Of a DNA stretch of 64,000 nt, positions 60,608 through 64,000 are shown piece after piece. Numbering within the stretch: the first letter of the stretch is position 1; each line of letters begins with the position of its first letter. The position numbers were made by a program, and so were the translations under genes. The notes beneath the pieces were generated by a model. The model saw nothing but the letters and a program-made list of their open reading frames with translations. It was not told where the DNA came from and did not search any database. Source of the DNA: Streptomyces sp. ISL-43 (GTDB lineage Bacteria; Actinomycetota; Actinomycetes; Streptomycetales; Streptomycetaceae); assembly GCF_018614195.1 (NCBI RefSeq), contig NZ_JAGGOT010000012.1:62001-126000 (forward strand), given 5' to 3'.

Positions 60608-62722
60608 ATGGTCGAATTGCGGATCCGGCTGCTCGGCGGCTTCAGGGTGCAGGTTGGCCCACGGGAGATCGCCGACGGGGAGTGGCGGCTTCGAAAGGCG
60701 AAGAACCTGGTCAAATTGCTCGCGCTGGCGCCGGGCCACCGGCTCCACCGCGACCAGGCCTTGGACGTGCTGTGGCCGGAGCTCGATGCGGAGGCCGGTG
60801 CCAACCAGCTGCGGAAGGTGCTGCACGAGGCCCGGCGCACCCTGGATCCCGATCCGGCGGCGACCTACCGATACCTGGAGTCGGGCGAGTGTCTGGGGTT
60901 CTGCCGCGCGGTGGCCTGGTTCGATGTCGAGGCCTTCGAGGACGCGGCACTGCAAGCACGGCGCACCGGGGACCCGGCGGCGTACGAGCGGGCGATCGCG
61001 TTGTACGGCGGGGACCTGCTCCCGGAGGACCGGTACGCGGAGTGGGCCATCGAGACGGAGGAGGCACTCCGGGCCGAGTACCTCGCCCTGCTGGTCGAGC
61101 TGGGCCGGCTGCTGGAGGCCCGCGCCGACTTCGACGGAGCCGCTGCGGCCCTGCGCACGGCTGTGGGGATCGACCCGCTGCACGAGGACGCCGCAGTGGC
61201 GCTGATGCGGGTGTACGCGTTGGCAGGCCGACGGCACGAGGCGCTCGGTGAGTACCGGCGGCTGCGGGCCGCGCTCGAGCGCGAGTCGATCGCGGGTCCC
61301 GGCCCGGCGGCCGAGCGGCTGCACGAGCAGATCCGGACCGGTCAGGTCTTCCAGCCGGAGCTCACAGGTGACCTGTGGGAGCAGGTGGGCGATCTTCGGA
61401 TGCTCTCCGGGGACACCGCCGGCGCGGCCGGCGCCTATACCTCCGCGCTGGACGCGGCGGGGCGCGGTCCGGGCGACGACCTGACCGCCGTCAGACTGCA
61501 CCGCAAGGTGGCGACGGCGTACCTCGAGCAGCACGACAGTGAGGCCGCGGGGCCGCAGCTACGGGCCGCCGAGGAGCGACTGGCGGCCGATGGGAACCGG
61601 GCCGAGGCCGGGCGGGTGCTGGGCGTGCGCGCCAACTGGCTGTGGGAGGTGGGACGCTACGCCGAGGCGCAGGAGGCGGCCGAGGCGAGCCGGAACGCCG
61701 CTGAGCGGCATGGCACGCCCGAGGACATGGCTGCGGCCGACGAACAGCTGGCCATCGTCCACCACTGCCGGGGGAGTTGGCGGGAGGGCCTGCAGAGCGA
61801 GATCGAGCGGCTCGGAGCGGGCGCGGGCGAGGATACGCGGCTGGCACGAATCTTCGACATCCACTGCTGTATCGGGCAGTACCACCTGTACGGCGACGGC
61901 CTGAGCGACAGCGTCGAGGACTACGCCAGACGCACTCTGGATCTGGCGCTGTCGCGGGGCGCGCGACGGGCTGAGGCGTTCGCCTGGTGTCTGCTGGGCG
62001 AGTCGCTGCTGCTGCACGGCCGCTGGGACGAAGCCGCAGGCTGCCTGGAGCGCAGCGCGGAGGTCCACGACGAACTCGGCGGCCGGTCCAGCGCGCTGCC
62101 CCGGCAGCGGCTCGCCGAACTCGCCGCCGGCCGCGGCGACAGCGAGGCGGTGGCGGTGCAGCTGCGGCGGGGCATGGCCGCCGCGGCGATCTCCCCGCTG
62201 GCACAGCACGCCTTCGGTCGGCTCTACGCGACGGCCGCGTTCGACGCGGTCGAGCGCGGCGAGCCCGCCGAGGCGATCCGGGCGGCGCGCTCGGCCTCGG
62301 CCGCCGCCGCCAGGTACGGCGAATGCCCCAGCTGTACGGCGCTGCTCTACCCGGTTGCGGCCGAAGCGTTCGCGGCGCTCGGCGACGAGGCCGGAGCGGC
62401 CGAGCATGCGCGGGCGGCCGAGCGCGTGGCGGGCCTGTTCCAGAGCTCCGCGTGGAGCGCGATGGCCGAGACCGCCTCCGGTGCGCTGGCAGAGGTGCGG
62501 GGCGAGGCGTCCGAGGCACGACGGCAGCACCTGGCGGCGGCGCAGCTGTACGGCCGGGCCCGGCAGCCGTACTGGGCCGCCCGCTCGAAGGCGCGGGCGG
62601 TGCTCGCCGGTCCACGGCCGACAGCGGATCGGGGGCTGCTGGCCGAGGCCGCCGCCACCTTCGAGGCACTCGGTGCGGAGCGGCCGCTGCGTGCCGTCGC
62701 GGGTAGTACCGCGCGACTCTGA
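60608..62722 (+). CDS. SARP-type transcriptional regulator with TPR region
   Basis: 704-residue regulator. An OmpR-like DNA-binding domain (VELRIRLLGGFRVQVGPREI, WRLRKAKNLVKLLALAPGHRLHRDQALDVLWPEL) is followed by a bacterial transcriptional activation domain (AYERAIALYGGDLLPEDRYAEW..., LRLRAALERE) to about residue 245. The remaining 450 residues are helical TPR-like repeats, with no NB-ARC module in between. It is the first gene after the integrase remnant and lies 16 bp upstream of the molybdoenzyme gene, so it may control it. No antibiotic gene cluster is visible in the window. Confidence 0.88.
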   Translation: MVELRIRLLGGFRVQVGPREIADGEWRLRKAKNLVKLLALAPGHRLHRDQALDVLWPELDAEAGANQLRKVLHEARRTLDPDPAATYRYLESGECLGFCRAVAWFDVEAFEDAALQARRTGDPAAYERAIALYGGDLLPEDRYAEWAIETEEALRAEYLALLVELGRLLEARADFDGAAAALRTAVGIDPLHEDAAVALMRVYALAGRRHEALGEYRRLRAALERESIAGPGPAAERLHEQIRTGQVFQPELTGDLWEQVGDLRMLSGDTAGAAGAYTSALDAAGRGPGDDLTAVRLHRKVATAYLEQHDSEAAGPQLRAAEERLAADGNRAEAGRVLGVRANWLWEVGRYAEAQEAAEASRNAAERHGTPEDMAAADEQLAIVHHCRGSWREGLQSEIERLGAGAGEDTRLARIFDIHCCIGQYHLYGDGLSDSVEDYARRTLDLALSRGARRAEAFAWCLLGESLLLHGRWDEAAGCLERSAEVHDELGGRSSALPRQRLAELAAGRGDSEAVAVQLRRGMAAAAISPLAQHAFGRLYATAAFDAVERGEPAEAIRAARSASAAAARYGECPSCTALLYPVAAEAFAALGDEAGAAEHARAAERVAGLFQSSAWSAMAETASGALAEVRGEASEARRQHLAAAQLYGRARQPYWAARSKARAVLAGPRPTADRGLLAEAAATFEALGAERPLRAVAGSTARL

Positions 62723-62738
62723 CCGAAAGGTGAGCGAG

Positions 62739-63827
62739 ATGACCGCAACCGACCTGCCACGGGCGCCCGAGACCGTGACGGCCGACCCGTACAACGCCCA
62801 GACGCCGCCGGCCGCGTTCGCCGAGCGGATGACGCCCGTGGACGCGTTCTTCGTCCGCGACCACTTCGGCATCCCGCGACTGGAGCCGCACCGGTGGCGG
62901 CTGAGCCTCGGCGGCCTGGTGGAGGCGCCCTGCGAACTCGGGTACGACGAGCTGCTCGCGCTGGGGCGCCGGGAGCTCGACCTCGTCCTGGAGTGCGCCG
63001 GCAACGGACGCAGTCTGATGGCCCCGCGCCCGCCGGGACTGCCCTGGGGCGAGCGGGCGGTAGGCTGCGCCCGGTTCGCGGGCGTGCCGTTCCAGGCAAT
63101 CGCCGCTCGGGCCGGGGTGGCACCTCGGACGATCGAGTTCGTGTTCACCGGCGCGGACTCCGGCGAGGCACACGGCCGGCGGGTGTCCTTCGAACGCAGC
63201 CTGCCGGTGGACGTCGCGCTGCACCCGGACACGCTGCTCGCCACCCACATGAACGGTGTGCCGCTCGCCGCCGAGCACGGGGCTCCGGTGCGGCTGGTGG
63301 TGCCCGGCCGGTACGCGGTGGCCGATGTGAAGTGGCTGGTCGGGGCGCGGGCCGTGGCCGAGCCGTTCACCGGGGTCTTTCAGACGGACGAATACGTCTA
63401 CCGCGCTTCGCGCGGCACCCCTGACGGGCCGGTCACGACCATGCGCGTCAAATCGCTGATCACCGCGCCGGAGCCGGGCGCGGTCGTCGCCCCGGGCGCC
63501 GAACTGACCGTCCGCGGCTGGGCCTGGTCCGGTGGCGTACCCGTGCGGCTGGTCGAGGTCCAGGTGGACGGCGGCAACTGGCATGAGGCCGGGCTCGCAC
63601 GGCCGAGCGGACCGTACGCATGGACGGGGTGGTCGCTGCGCTGGACCCCGCAGCGGCCCGGGCGCCACCGGCTGCTGGCCCGCGCCACCGACGCGCTCGG
63701 CGAGACGCAGCCACTGCGGGCGCCGTGGAACGCCCAGGGGTACGGCTGCAACGCGGCGGCGAGCGTGGAGGTGCTGGTCCGCATGCCGGGGAACGCCCAG
63801 GGAACGGCGGCCGCACAGGATGGCTGA
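62739..63827 (+). CDS. Molybdopterin-dependent sulfite oxidase-like protein
   Basis: 362-residue member of the sulfite oxidase family. The molybdopterin-binding domain has the Mo-ligand Cys in LECAGNGRS near residue 86, the RRVSFERSLP segment and a C-terminal dimerisation domain (VRGWAWSGGVPVRLVEVQVDGGNWHEA). No heme or Tat signal is seen, so it is likely cytoplasmic or uses an unknown acceptor. ATG 62739 is 8 nt after AAGG. The next gene's likely start follows its stop by one base; an MBL-fold protein of the persulfide-dioxygenase type suggests sulfur oxidation. Confidence 0.88.
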   Translation: MTATDLPRAPETVTADPYNAQTPPAAFAERMTPVDAFFVRDHFGIPRLEPHRWRLSLGGLVEAPCELGYDELLALGRRELDLVLECAGNGRSLMAPRPPGLPWGERAVGCARFAGVPFQAIAARAGVAPRTIEFVFTGADSGEAHGRRVSFERSLPVDVALHPDTLLATHMNGVPLAAEHGAPVRLVVPGRYAVADVKWLVGARAVAEPFTGVFQTDEYVYRASRGTPDGPVTTMRVKSLITAPEPGAVVAPGAELTVRGWAWSGGVPVRLVEVQVDGGNWHEAGLARPSGPYAWTGWSLRWTPQRPGRHRLLARATDALGETQPLRAPWNAQGYGCNAAASVEVLVRMPGNAQGTAAAQDG

Positions 63828-63828
63828 C

Positions 63829-64000
63829 ATGGACGAGTACGAGATCGGGATCATCACCACCGCCCCCCTGGGCGACACCAGCTACCTCCTGGTCAGCGGT
63901 GACGAGGCCGCCTTGGTCGACCCCCAGCGGGACTGCTGGGGCCTGCTCGCCGCCTGCGATGCCCGCAGGGTACGCGTCCGGTACGTCCTGGAGACCCATG
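63829..64000 (+). CDS. MBL-fold metallo-hydrolase, 3' end outside window
   Basis: 57 codons are visible: MDEYEIGIITTAPLGDTSYLLVSG, then DEAALVDPQRDCWGLLAACDARRVRVRYVLETH, after which the HxHxDH metal motif would follow outside the window. The VDPQRD and VLETH pattern is that of ETHE1/persulfide dioxygenase-type metallo-beta-lactamases, often fused to rhodanese. ATG 63829 is 8 nt after AGGA; ATG 63820 is also in frame and would overlap the oxidase stop. Confidence 0.8.
   Translation, partial: MDEYEIGIITTAPLGDTSYLLVSGDEAALVDPQRDCWGLLAACDARRVRVRYVLETH

Noticed and set aside
1..64000. CRISPR arrays, rRNA genes and complete prophages
   Set aside because: No regularly spaced repeats, no rRNA-like stretches and no phage structural genes were seen; only integrase and IS fragments near 58-60 kb.

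Overview
The window is high-GC actinobacterial chromosome, almost certainly Streptomyces. The indicators are a WhiG sporulation sigma factor, a cluster of signal peptidases followed by a Nudix gene, a DasR-like site at a chitinase promoter, frequent GTG starts with coupled ATGA/GTGA/TTGA overlaps, and third-position GC bias. No rRNA genes, conventional tRNA genes or CRISPR arrays were seen.

Layout. 1-3.4 kb: three type I signal peptidases (the first cut by the window edge), a Nudix hydrolase and a DUF2469 protein. 3.5-9.0 kb: YraN, a ComM/YifB AAA protein, DprA, WhiG, a TetR regulator and a secreted M23-like protein. 9.3-15.2 kb: a translation and growth block (rpsB, tsf, pyrH, frr, cdsA, rlmN) separated by strong hairpins. 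15.2-19.2 kb: a TPP riboswitch with an expression platform in front of a thiamine ABC importer. 19.3-23.2 kb: a DMT-like exporter, a LOG protein and an ABC pair. 23.4-57.6 kb: a dispersed polyamine/GABA catabolism region with two class III aminotransferases, an Lrp regulator, three aldehyde dehydrogenases, two Tat-type polyamine-binding lipoproteins, a PotABC importer, a PuuB-like oxidase and a PucR regulator. Other functions interrupt it, including a two-component system whose kinase is frameshifted, GDPD, adenosine deaminase and a chitinase.

The most interesting locus is 34.2-36.9 kb: a bacterial Ro60 (Rsr) gene preceded by three tandem Y-RNA-like units and a NADAR-domain gene, all on the minus strand. 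Two of the RNA units carry a circularly permuted tRNA mimic (T-arm, closed acceptor hairpin, D-arm). The third has the same Ro60-type internal loop but no tRNA module. Terminal and inner stems differ in sequence between the units while pairing is kept, and the Ro60 ribosome-binding site lies in a hairpin.

A second unusual gene, at 47-49 kb, appears to fuse an HTH-like region, a coiled coil, a deaminase-like HxE/PC-C motif and a SUKH-4-like C-terminus in one protein.

After 57.6 kb the ordinary chromosome gives way to a mosaic of broken mobile DNA: an IS5-type transposase fragment, a 30-bp palindrome, a Fic protein fused in frame behind a truncated MurG-like gene, and an integrase remnant. Beyond it lie a SARP/TPR regulator, a molybdopterin sulfite-oxidase-like enzyme and the start of an MBL-fold protein, probably a small sulfur-oxidation module.
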